From contig CAZCVI010000119.1 of NCBI GenBank assembly GCA_964502145.1, forward strand, positions 1 to 18,082: a DNA stretch of 18,082 nucleotides. Reading direction: 5' to 3'. The translations under genes and the position numbers were made by a program. The notes under the pieces were generated by a model. That model made no database searches. It was not told the DNA's origin and saw nothing but the letters and a program-made list of their open reading frames with translations. This DNA comes from CAZCVI01 sp964502145. GTDB taxonomy: Bacteria; Acidobacteriota; Aminicenantia; UBA2199. Position 1 is the first letter of the stretch. The number at the start of each line of letters is the position of its first letter. Of this stretch, positions 5,156-13,263 are shown piece by piece.

Positions 5156-7531
5156 TTGGCAAAACTATTTCCGAAGCTTTTAATTCTTATGCCCTTTGGG
5201 GTAAAAAGCGTTTCTACTGAAACTGGTAGCATAACAGTAGACTTTGAGGCTATTTTTAAGGCGTTAATTACCAATGTTGCACAAGAGCTGGGGTATACTG
5301 TTGTGCGCATGGATGAGGTCACCACACCTGGCCGCTCCAGCGATCAATTATTGAGTGAACTTTCGGAAGCAAGCGTTGTGGTTGTAGATATATCCGCGTC
5401 TAATCCCAACGTATATTATGAATTGGGAGTTTGCCAAGCGATTGCAACAAGTTCTATCGTTTTAATTGCCCAAAAGGGCGCCATACTACCTTATGTTATT
5501 GGTGATCAACGAGTCTTCCTCTATGAACTCAATTTTGACGAACAAATTGCTGACTCGTGCCAACGACTGCGACAAACATTGAATGACCTGATAGAAAAAC
5601 CGGGTGATAATCCTGTTCAATCCTTTCTTCAAAAGCGTGGGGTCCGTCCTGATCCTATAAAAGAAATGGAAAATTTAGAGCGTGATATTTTTGGGCGCAT
5701 TGAACGTGCCCGTAATGTCCTTCAATTGGTTGCAGTATGGGGGGATATCCAGGCACACAAGACTCTTCCGCCACGGCCACTGATTGTGTTGGCAGAACGG
5801 TTGGCCAATGAAAAAGAATGGGCGCTAGCCACCGAGGTTATTAAGGCCGCATTGGTCATGCGACCCAACGATTATGAATTTCATCGCCAGCTTGCATGGT
5901 ACTTACGCAAGCAAGGTACTCGTTTTGATGAAGAGTCTGAGAAATCTTTTCGGAAAGCTTTTGAATTAAACCCCAAGGATCCTGAGACATTGGGAATGTT
6001 AGGTGGTTTGTTGAAACGACAAGAACGTTTCCCAGAGGCAGCTTTCTTCTACGGTCTTGGCGAGCAAGTTTTACCAAATGCTTTTTATCTGAAAGTGAAC
6101 CTTGCAGCCGCAGAACTACTAGCGAATCCACAGGAACCTGAGCGGGCAATAAAACGATACAGTGATCTGGCATTAGAATTAGAAAAACCTGATTCTCAGC
6201 CCGATGACCATTGGAAAGAATTTACTTTGGGTGAAGCGCACTTTGTGCTGGGTAATGAAGAAAAGGCAAAGGAGCACTTTATCAAAGGGGGAAAGCTTTT
6301 ATCTGATCCAAAAAAAATAGAGTCCCCGATTGAGCAGTTTTATCTTTTTGGAAAAAAAGGATTTAGAACTGAGGAATCATACTCATTTGCAAAATGGTTA
6401 GAGTCATTGAAGATTGAGTTAACGCCTAAAAATAATTTGGATGATAGTATGACTTACTTAAAATTTGAGACACCCAAAAATCCACCCATACTATTACATC
6501 TTTCTGATATCCATTTTGGACCGATTAATACCCCAGAGGGTTCCACTAATTCTCATCGGTATAATCCATCGGACTATTTAAAGAGTCTTGAAGATTATCT
6601 TGTTAAGGATTTTTATTCTCCTCAGAAGCATTTTAATATTGGTGATAGTCGGCTTTATCTTGTTGTGACTGGAGATATTACCAATACAGCAGCCACGAAT
6701 GAATTCGACAGAGCCAGGGAATTCCTTAAGGCAATATGTAAGAAGCTAAATATTCCCAAAAAGCGCGTGATTATTTGCCCTGGTAATCATGATGTAGATT
6801 GGAATATTGCGAAAGTTGACAAAACAAAAAGATTAGACAACTATGTTGCTTTTCTCGAGAGATTTTATGGCAAGGAGCTTTTTTCCGAAATATGTCCAGC
6901 GTTTAAGAATTTAGAGTACGGCGAAAGCCTTGCTCCCCATCATATTACTTCTTACCAAACATTTGCGGAGGATAACCTTCTGTTTTTATCGCTTAATTCA
7001 TGTATGTATGAGACCTCAGAGTATCACTATGGCTTTGTAGGCAATCAACAGTTTGAAAACTACCAAGACGTTTCAAACGCGGAGAATGCCAGTCATGCGT
7101 GGGTGCGGATTGCGATTATGCACCATCACCTGCACCCGTTCCCAGAACAGTTCGAACCTAATGAAGATAAAGCGCACTGGCAGGATCAATCTACAATTCG
7201 AGATAGTGCATTGGTGGAAAAGAATCTTGAAAAACATCGCTTCGATATCGTGCTTCATGGGCACAAACATAAACCTCAAATACGACAAACAATTCTTCGT
7301 GATTGCTTTGTTCAGGATGACACCGATCCTTTGATTGTATGTGGCGGAGGGAGTTGCGGTGCAGATAAAAAAGACCTGCCCCCTGGCTTCCCCAATCACT
7401 ACCAAGTACTGAAAATATTACAGACACCCCGACGCAAAGACAAACCTTTTGTAAACATCGAATGGAGAGAGCATGCGATTAATACTGGAGCCGAATGGAA
7501 TACACCCAGAATCTGGGAATTGAGGGGTTAA
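5156..7531 (+). CDS. TIR/deoxyribosyltransferase-like domain, TPR region and calcineurin-like phosphoesterase fusion
   Basis: 791 residues in three parts. Residues 7-145 resemble the TIR/nucleoside 2-deoxyribosyltransferase-like domain of bacterial conflict proteins: strand LLILMPFG, FEAIFKALI, RMDEV, and VVDISASNPNVYYELGVCQA with Glu89, the position of the catalytic Glu in deoxyribosyltransferases. Residues about 205-400 form TPR-like helical pairs (for example AFELNPKDPETLGMLGGLLK). Residues 444-735 are a complete metallophosphoesterase: SDIHFG (Asp451, His453), TGDITN (Asp507), PGNHD (Asn544, His545), MHHHLHP (656-660) and HGHKHKP (His703, His705). All metal-ligand motifs are present. Start: TTG at 5156 with AGAGGGG at 5142-5148; a later ATG (5189) would cut into the first beta strand. 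No signal peptide, so probably cytoplasmic. The plan suggests a sensor or nucleotide-processing head, a protein-binding scaffold and a phosphodiesterase. Defence or stress signalling is inferred. Confidence 0.85.
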   Translation: MAKLFPKLLILMPFGVKSVSTETGSITVDFEAIFKALITNVAQELGYTVVRMDEVTTPGRSSDQLLSELSEASVVVVDISASNPNVYYELGVCQAIATSSIVLIAQKGAILPYVIGDQRVFLYELNFDEQIADSCQRLRQTLNDLIEKPGDNPVQSFLQKRGVRPDPIKEMENLERDIFGRIERARNVLQLVAVWGDIQAHKTLPPRPLIVLAERLANEKEWALATEVIKAALVMRPNDYEFHRQLAWYLRKQGTRFDEESEKSFRKAFELNPKDPETLGMLGGLLKRQERFPEAAFFYGLGEQVLPNAFYLKVNLAAAELLANPQEPERAIKRYSDLALELEKPDSQPDDHWKEFTLGEAHFVLGNEEKAKEHFIKGGKLLSDPKKIESPIEQFYLFGKKGFRTEESYSFAKWLESLKIELTPKNNLDDSMTYLKFETPKNPPILLHLSDIHFGPINTPEGSTNSHRYNPSDYLKSLEDYLVKDFYSPQKHFNIGDSRLYLVVTGDITNTAATNEFDRAREFLKAICKKLNIPKKRVIICPGNHDVDWNIAKVDKTKRLDNYVAFLERFYGKELFSEICPAFKNLEYGESLAPHHITSYQTFAEDNLLFLSLNSCMYETSEYHYGFVGNQQFENYQDVSNAENASHAWVRIAIMHHHLHPFPEQFEPNEDKAHWQDQSTIRDSALVEKNLEKHRFDIVLHGHKHKPQIRQTILRDCFVQDDTDPLIVCGGGSCGADKKDLPPGFPNHYQVLKILQTPRRKDKPFVNIEWREHAINTGAEWNTPRIWELRG

Positions 7532-7552
7532 TTTTTTTCACTGAGAAAAAAG

Positions 7553-7581
7553 TAGATTTAAAAATATCAGACTGGTATAAT
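7553..7581 (+). promoter_or_regulatory. Extended -10 promoter (TGGTATAAT) before the 1110-aa gene
   Basis: TATAAT at 7576-7581 is preceded by TGG, forming an extended -10 element. The -35 position (7553-7558, TAGATT) is weak. It lies in the 81-base gap between the two large genes, so the second can be transcribed separately. An A/T-only hairpin (7533-7551) precedes it. Confidence 0.55.
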
Positions 7582-7612
7582 TATCTGGTAATATGCACCA
7601 CTGGAGAAAAAC

Positions 7613-10600
7613 ATGAGTAAACCATTGTGTTTCGTACTTATACCATTAGGAACAAGAATCGATAACACGGCTAGAACTATCCCTTTTGATGCTATTTATC
7701 AGGAATGCATTCTTCCCGCGCTGGAAAAAGTTGAGATGGAGCCTATTCGTTATGATGGAACCCCTTCTAAAATAAATCTTGAACAGTTGCTTTTCTGCGA
7801 CTTCGCCATGGTGGATATTAGCTTGGCTGACGAACAGGTTTTCTACCAGTTAGGAGTTCGCCATACCGTGCGACCGTACAAAACCATGTTGATGTCTACT
7901 GGCGAAACCCATATTCCTGTTGGTATGGACCACGGGTGTTGTCTTTCCTATCCATTAAATGCCAACGGGGCGTTGGAGAATATCCCCCAGTTTATTGAAT
8001 CCATGACCGACGCGTTGCTCCAGCTAAAAACCGAAAACCATACGGACAGCTCTTTGTTTTTATTATTTGACGAGCTAAATACCCAGACTCTGGACCATGA
8101 AAAAACCGATATCTTCTTCGACCATGTCGTCTATTCCCAGAAAATAAAAGTACAATTACAAGATGCCCGGCAAAAAGGATTGGACGCGGTTAAACAAATC
8201 GAAATACAGTTAGGTGAAATAAAAACTGTCACGTCCGGTATACTCGTGGATTTATTTCTTTCTTATCGTGCTACCGATGGCTATAAAGAGATGATCTCCC
8301 TGGCAGAGAAAATGCCTCTACCCTTAGCCCAACGATTGATGATTCAAGAGCAACTGGCGTTTGCATTAAATCGCAATGGTCAACCGGATGAAGCGGAAGT
8401 TATCTTAGAGAAAATCATCCTTCAACACAATCCCTCCAGTGAAACCTATGCCCTTCTGGGACGCATATATAAAGACCGCTATGAAGCCACCCTAAAAAGC
8501 AACAATATTCTTTTGGCCAAAATCCATTTGGAAAAAGCCATTGATTTTTATCTCAAAGGCTTCCATGCTGATTGGCGGGATACTCTGCCCGGTATTAATG
8601 CGGTCACACTTTTAACTATCTACAACTGGGCCGATCCACGCAAAAATGAGATATTACCCATTGTCACCTATTCGGTAAAACAAAAAATGGCCAACCGCAC
8701 CCCCGATTATTGGGATTATGCCACCCTTCTGGAGCTGGCCGTGTTGGACAATAACCAAGCGGAAGCCCAAAAATACAAGGAAAAATGCTTGGAAATCGCC
8801 CACGAATCATGGAAACCCCAGACCACGGCCCGGAACCTAGCTATCATCCGCGAAGCGATGCAAAAAAAAGCGTTGCCAACGGCATGGATTAAACAAATTG
8901 AAGATCAATTAACCTTGAAAGAAGAATTGAATCGGGAAAAACAGACAACCTTACCGGCTGAATATAAAATGTGGGGGCCCAAAGATATTCTTGAATTTGC
9001 TATTAGAGAAAAAAAGAATTATATCGACCTACTTTTCAAAATAGCAGGGGAATATCGCGATGTGATGGATTATGCCCGTGTGATCAATACGTGCGATATT
9101 ATCCTGGCCGCCCAAGATGCCCATGGGGACGCCATGGAAAAGAAAAAGATACTCGCCAAAGCCTTGGGCTTAAAAACCATGGCTATCACTCGCACACTCC
9201 CAGAAAAACGTGGCGAAGCCATTGAATTATTAAAAACTACCGTTACGCTGCTTGAAAAAGAAGTTTCTTCAAACCTGCAAAGTGATGAGGAAATGGCGCT
9301 GCTGGGTAGACTTTTTAAAGATATCTGGCGTTTCTCTTGGTTTCAAAACAATGGCAGACTTTTTCAGGCCCAAGTTAATAAAAACATGACCATGGCATAC
9401 CGGGAAATTCGCTTCTTACAGAAGGCCATTTATTACTATATCCGCTCGTATATTGCCAATAAGACCCTTTACCCTGGCGTGAATATTGTCTCGTTGTTAG
9501 CCGTGGAGAAATACCTTTTGTATGATGACCCCATGGAGGCCCAAAAAAATAGATACGGCCTGGATGTGGATGAAATCGCCAAGGAAGTGTTCGCCCTGGC
9601 CGACGCAACCATTGCAAACCCAACCCAATGGAATGATTATTATTGGGCGCTGGTTTCCCGTGCCGAATTAAAACTTGTTCTCGCTCATGAAAACCCTGAA
9701 GATAATCTATCTCTCTCCTCTGCTCTGGTGGATTTGGATGAGGCCCAAAAACTACAAGGGCCCAGTTTGTTTTCTTTGGATAGCACCCTGCAACAAATGC
9801 GCTTATTTCTGGAATTGGGATTTAAAGGCGATATCTTTGGACCCGCTTTTGAAAAACTCGATGAAAACTGGAAGCTCTATTCGAGAAAAGCCATTAAACT
9901 GGAAAAGAAAACCGTGGCATCTTCCTTACAATCCCCGGCATGGTTAAATGATCTCTTTGCGCTAATGTCAAAGGTCGCGAACCCAGAAGAAACCAGACGC
10001 TGGAATGATTATAAAGAAGACTGTAAAAAAGCACGGGTTTTCGGCGATCTGGCTGTAAAATGGGAACCGATAGAATCATTAACTCCAAGGCTGCCCGTTC
10101 AATTAACCCAGGGGTTTGAACTGCTGGGTATGGATTATAAAGGAGCCAGTTATGGCGCGTTAATCGGCAGGGCAAACGCCGCCGAGATAGATATAACAGA
10201 CTTAAACCTTGCCTTATTCGCCCTGCAACTGCGCACCGTTCGGCAATTACGCATATTGATGCAGAATCACAAGGGAGAGAAAAACCTCCATCTTTTCTTT
10301 TCTCTTAACTTTGATTATTATATGATGTTATCTTCCGCACTGCGAAATATCTTGAAATACTATTTGACCCCTGATATAACCACAAGTTCCAAGTCAGGTT
10401 CCATCTCGCCCTTGTTTTTTGAAATCAGCGAGACGTTCCCCTCTATTCCCAAAGATATACTTAACGCCCCGGATGCCGAGGAACAAAAGAAAAAATTAAT
10501 TGATAGCGCCTGTGATGAATTAAAAACACTGCTCAACACCTATAATTTAAAGCTGGTGCTGGACGATTCCAATGAAATGGACCCTTACGTTAAAAAGAAC

Positions 10601-10945
10601 CTGGAAAGCATTACCTGGAAAACAAAGGCAGACAGCAAATATACTGGCAAAATTATGAAGTTATGCATGCCTGCCAAAGATTTCGCCACGGCACTGAAAA
10701 AACTGGGTAATTTTGCAGTAAAAGGCAAGCATTATGTCATTGAAGGCGTGGAGAATTCTATTCAATACGATTTTCTCCAACATGATTGGCCCGATACAAA
10801 ATATCCGCAAACCGGTCTGCAAGGATATCGAATCACTGTCAGCGACGATCTAAAAGAATTCTTTGAACCCCTACACAACGATCCCGAACAACCCCGTGGC
10901 TACCGCCTAAAATCCTGGGTAGACGACCGCCTAGGCCTGCTTTAA
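7613..10945 (+). CDS. TIR/deoxyribosyltransferase-like head, duplicated TRAFs-binding/TPR region and cryptic EAL-like domain
   Basis: 1110 residues, ATG preceded by GGAGA. Residues 4-140 are a sister of the head of the upstream protein (CFVLIPLG, IPFDAIYQECILPALEKV, MVDISLADEQVFYQLGVRH), but the usual Glu is Gln79 and the NPN motif is lost. Residues about 215-430 match the MAP3K TRAFs-binding (DUF4071) type: ETYALLGRIYKDRYEA (277-292) and LKGFHADWRDTLPGINAVTLL-like text (315-334). A second copy follows at about 540-745: EEMALLGRLFKDIWRF (559-574) and TLYPGVNIVSLL (618-629). Residues about 815-1085 carry, in EAL-domain order, FELLG (Glu836), SLNFDYY (Asn899), FFEISE (Glu937, Glu940), LVLDDS (Asp984, Asp985), IMKLC (Lys1016), IEGVENSIQYDFL (Glu1044) and LQGY (Gln1070). 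The DDFGTG loop is absent, so activity may be altered. EAL domains cleave cyclic di-GMP; this assignment is my motif reading, about 0.7 sure. Probably cytoplasmic and functionally linked to the upstream gene. Confidence 0.85.
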   Translation: MSKPLCFVLIPLGTRIDNTARTIPFDAIYQECILPALEKVEMEPIRYDGTPSKINLEQLLFCDFAMVDISLADEQVFYQLGVRHTVRPYKTMLMSTGETHIPVGMDHGCCLSYPLNANGALENIPQFIESMTDALLQLKTENHTDSSLFLLFDELNTQTLDHEKTDIFFDHVVYSQKIKVQLQDARQKGLDAVKQIEIQLGEIKTVTSGILVDLFLSYRATDGYKEMISLAEKMPLPLAQRLMIQEQLAFALNRNGQPDEAEVILEKIILQHNPSSETYALLGRIYKDRYEATLKSNNILLAKIHLEKAIDFYLKGFHADWRDTLPGINAVTLLTIYNWADPRKNEILPIVTYSVKQKMANRTPDYWDYATLLELAVLDNNQAEAQKYKEKCLEIAHESWKPQTTARNLAIIREAMQKKALPTAWIKQIEDQLTLKEELNREKQTTLPAEYKMWGPKDILEFAIREKKNYIDLLFKIAGEYRDVMDYARVINTCDIILAAQDAHGDAMEKKKILAKALGLKTMAITRTLPEKRGEAIELLKTTVTLLEKEVSSNLQSDEEMALLGRLFKDIWRFSWFQNNGRLFQAQVNKNMTMAYREIRFLQKAIYYYIRSYIANKTLYPGVNIVSLLAVEKYLLYDDPMEAQKNRYGLDVDEIAKEVFALADATIANPTQWNDYYWALVSRAELKLVLAHENPEDNLSLSSALVDLDEAQKLQGPSLFSLDSTLQQMRLFLELGFKGDIFGPAFEKLDENWKLYSRKAIKLEKKTVASSLQSPAWLNDLFALMSKVANPEETRRWNDYKEDCKKARVFGDLAVKWEPIESLTPRLPVQLTQGFELLGMDYKGASYGALIGRANAAEIDITDLNLALFALQLRTVRQLRILMQNHKGEKNLHLFFSLNFDYYMMLSSALRNILKYYLTPDITTSSKSGSISPLFFEISETFPSIPKDILNAPDAEEQKKKLIDSACDELKTLLNTYNLKLVLDDSNEMDPYVKKNLESITWKTKADSKYTGKIMKLCMPAKDFATALKKLGNFAVKGKHYVIEGVENSIQYDFLQHDWPDTKYPQTGLQGYRITVSDDLKEFFEPLHNDPEQPRGYRLKSWVDDRLGLL

Positions 10946-11023
10946 ATGATGGAGCGTATTCTGCATTCACTGCCAAGTTTTAGAAAAGACTGGACTTCAT
11001 AAAGCCTTTAATTTTTCCAGCTT

Positions 11024-11062
11024 GTCCAGAATGTCCACATCGTCCACTTAGTCCATATCGTC
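11024..11062. repeat. Nine-base-period GTCCA array
   Basis: GTCCA occurs at 11024, 11033, 11042 and 11051, with GTC again at 11060: an exact nine-base period (GTCCAGAAT, GTCCACATC, GTCCACTTA, GTCCATATC). An inverted CTGGAC at 10990-10995 can pair with GTCCAG at 11024-11029. The array sits in the short gap between the converging large gene and the membrane-protein gene. No ordinary terminator is evident in this gap. Confidence 0.8.
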
Positions 11063-11072
11063 AAAAACGATT

Positions 11073-11936
11073 TCAATAATTTGGCACTGGTTCATCCACT
11101 GGTTTATCCAGTGCCAACAGCATTTGATATGTCCCCGGAGTGATGATGAAGTTTTTGATTATCGCTTGCCGTTTCTCTTTCTCCTGACCTTTTTTATTCG
11201 TGTGGGTCGCAACCATAGTGACAGTCAATAAATGAAACATCTCGCAACCCGGACACAGGGTGAGCTCCAAATGAGTATAATACCGACTCGATAGATTTAT
11301 TTTTTTTAATGCAAAGAGCGTGGAAAAATCGCCCTTTTCGATTGCAAATTTTAATGCGCTTATATCCCCTACAGGTTCCAAGGGATAAACCGTGTGATTC
11401 GGTTTTATCCATGATTGGCACGTTTCGCAATACACCGCTTTGGAAATTACCTTTCCCGCAACCCACGTGCTGACTCCGATGATTATAAACGCTTCCATGA
11501 ACCAGATCAGGTAGAGAAGAAATCCATGGACCGGCACCCCGCCAAGACTCCACGCACCCCTTACCGCGATACGCTCAAGCAAAAGCCAAATAACCCGCGG
11601 ATTTAAGATCATTAATGTTTGCTTGGAAGAAATAAATATCCAGAATACCCACCCCATATACACGGCCCCGATTCCAAAAAGAATACCAAAATAATACAAA
11701 ACCCACTTGTTTCTGATATGCCCCATTTTTCCCGCTAAACCAATCAACCAACCCAGAAGACCACCCAATGCCACAGTCGCCACTATTTTAAGGTATATAA
11801 AAGGAATATACCAGAGCGCATACCCATAAATGGCACCCAGAATCATCACACTGGCTAAACCGGCCAAGTTCAATAAAAGCATTCCCAGAAACGTTGTATT
11901 CCCCGAGTGTTTATAGTAAGTTTGAACCTGATTCAT
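11073..11936 (-). CDS. Membrane protein with C-terminal four-cysteine (zinc-ribbon-like) domain
   Basis: 287 residues. Four or five hydrophobic segments occupy about 16-42, 48-68, 78-102 and 138-162 (with a possible short one near 112-122). A soluble tail follows with CETC (Cys170, Cys173) and CPGC (Cys228, Cys231), a pattern suited to one metal site, and a basic stretch NKKGQEKEKRQ. I do not recognise the family. AAAGGAGG lies upstream of the ATG at 11936. It follows the second radical SAM gene on the same strand after 104 bases with no clear terminator, so it may be the last gene of the RiPP operon (export, immunity or sensing), or it may be independent. Confidence 0.7.
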   Translation of the reverse strand: MNQVQTYYKHSGNTTFLGMLLLNLAGLASVMILGAIYGYALWYIPFIYLKIVATVALGGLLGWLIGLAGKMGHIRNKWVLYYFGILFGIGAVYMGWVFWIFISSKQTLMILNPRVIWLLLERIAVRGAWSLGGVPVHGFLLYLIWFMEAFIIIGVSTWVAGKVISKAVYCETCQSWIKPNHTVYPLEPVGDISALKFAIEKGDFSTLFALKKINLSSRYYTHLELTLCPGCEMFHLLTVTMVATHTNKKGQEKEKRQAIIKNFIITPGTYQMLLALDKPVDEPVPNY

Positions 11937-12040
11937 CGGTTCCTCCTTTAGTAATTAATGCCATCCTGTCGACATAACCTGATCTCTCAACAATCCCCTA
12001 AAGTTATAACATGTGATGCGGCAGGTTTTCTGGCATGGCT

Positions 12041-13240
12041 TTACATAAGATTGTCCAGTAATTTTTGAAAAGGTAAAAAGGAAAGAAGAAGTTCAGGGTC
12101 TTTTTCCCTGAGTTCATTAACCAAACCAACTGCGGCGGTAGCATCGGCTAATACATATTCACAATGAATATCTAGTGGTTTCCCATCACCGGGTCCAAAC
12201 ATTTCAGCCACCGCAAAACATGGTCCACCACAAAGCAAAGCCGCCCAACACTGGTTGCAGGGCTCCCGAAGCTCCACAGGCCGACCGATACTACTCCTAA
12301 AGGTATCACGAAGCGGAATCGTCACACCTTCATAAATATTCCCGATCTTGTACTCGGGTATACCGATAAAACGAAAACACGGGAATAAGTTCCCCTCCGG
12401 GTCTACTCCCATAAAATCCCGCCCTGCACCACAATTAATACGACTCACACTATATCCCATGATCCGTTGCACACATTTTTTGAACCGCGCTAACTTGGGA
12501 ATAAGCGCTTTATTCTCATCATGGAGAAACCGGGCCGCATAATGATTGATAAAGGCGCGATACTGCTCCACTTCTACTATGCCTGGGCGCACCGATTCAT
12601 CTTGATGTACGGCTGGGACCATTTCTATTTGGGTGACCCCCAATTGTTCTATGGCTGCAAATGCCACAGCCGGGTCTGTGCCCTTGCACATCACCGCAGT
12701 CACACTGACACGCTCTGGAATTCTGGCCACCAGACTTTTAATCACGGACGACACTTTTTTATGGGTGCCTGAACCATCGGCAAAAACACGCCATTTATCC
12801 TGTACCCATTGCGGCCCATCAAAGCTAATTTTAATATTCCAACCAGACTGTACCAGCCACTCGATTACGTCATCATCCACTAACGTGCCATTTGTCGTAA
12901 GATATACCGGTGGACCACCATCCTTTGCCTTTTTTGCCAGTGCCTCGATTTGTTTCATCAAATCGAACCCTAACAATGGCTCGCCACTACCCAGCCGGAC
13001 ATTGTAGTTCCCGCGTTCCGCGCCCTTGGGGAACAGAAAAGACCATGCGGCTTGCAGTGTTTCCGGGGTCATGGGCGCACGCTGTGGTTGTGTGGCGGAT
13101 TCCGCACAATAGCGACAAGCCATATTACAATCACCCGAAAGATCAATGGCCATTGACATCACTTGCCAATTCTTATCCACCCAATAGGGTGGGGTGATAC
13201 TTTCAACATCAAATTCAGGGGGCGGGGTTTTTCTGTCCAT
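12041..13240 (-). CDS. Radical SAM/SPASM peptide maturase 1
   Basis: 399 residues. The radical SAM cluster motif CNMACRYC (Cys38, Cys42, Cys45; CX3CX2C) is followed by LGSGEPLL (83-90, the SAM-binding GGE-like motif), TTNGT (115-119) and SFDGP (139-143). The C-terminal SPASM domain is complete: Cys270, Cys288 (GVDPEGNLFPC), then CX2CX5CX3C (Cys328, 331, 337, 341) and Cys360, enough for two auxiliary [4Fe-4S] clusters. SPASM enzymes of this class make thioether or carbon-carbon links in ribosomal peptides or act in related maturations. It starts 23 bases after the other radical SAM gene, with AGAGGA ahead of the ATG. The two enzymes differ clearly in sequence, so they probably do different steps or act on different residues. 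Confidence 0.88.
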   Translation of the reverse strand: MDRKTPPPEFDVESITPPYWVDKNWQVMSMAIDLSGDCNMACRYCAESATQPQRAPMTPETLQAAWSFLFPKGAERGNYNVRLGSGEPLLGFDLMKQIEALAKKAKDGGPPVYLTTNGTLVDDDVIEWLVQSGWNIKISFDGPQWVQDKWRVFADGSGTHKKVSSVIKSLVARIPERVSVTAVMCKGTDPAVAFAAIEQLGVTQIEMVPAVHQDESVRPGIVEVEQYRAFINHYAARFLHDENKALIPKLARFKKCVQRIMGYSVSRINCGAGRDFMGVDPEGNLFPCFRFIGIPEYKIGNIYEGVTIPLRDTFRSSIGRPVELREPCNQCWAALLCGGPCFAVAEMFGPGDGKPLDIHCEYVLADATAAVGLVNELREKDPELLLSFLPFQKLLDNLM

Positions 13241-13263
13241 GCGGTGTGTCCTCTACGATTAAT

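Noticed and set aside
4824..5325. Minus-strand open frames across the duplicated fragment and the start of the 791-aa gene
   Set aside because: They are antisense to the duplication scar and to a well-supported coding region, and show no domain or ribosome site.
7533..7551. T-run/A-run hairpin between the two large genes as a terminator
   Set aside because: The stem is almost entirely A-T with no GC core, so it is unlikely to stop transcription well; I did not list it as a terminator.
11024..11062. Possible CRISPR array
   Set aside because: Units are nine bases long with no unique spacers of 30 bases or more and no cas genes nearby.
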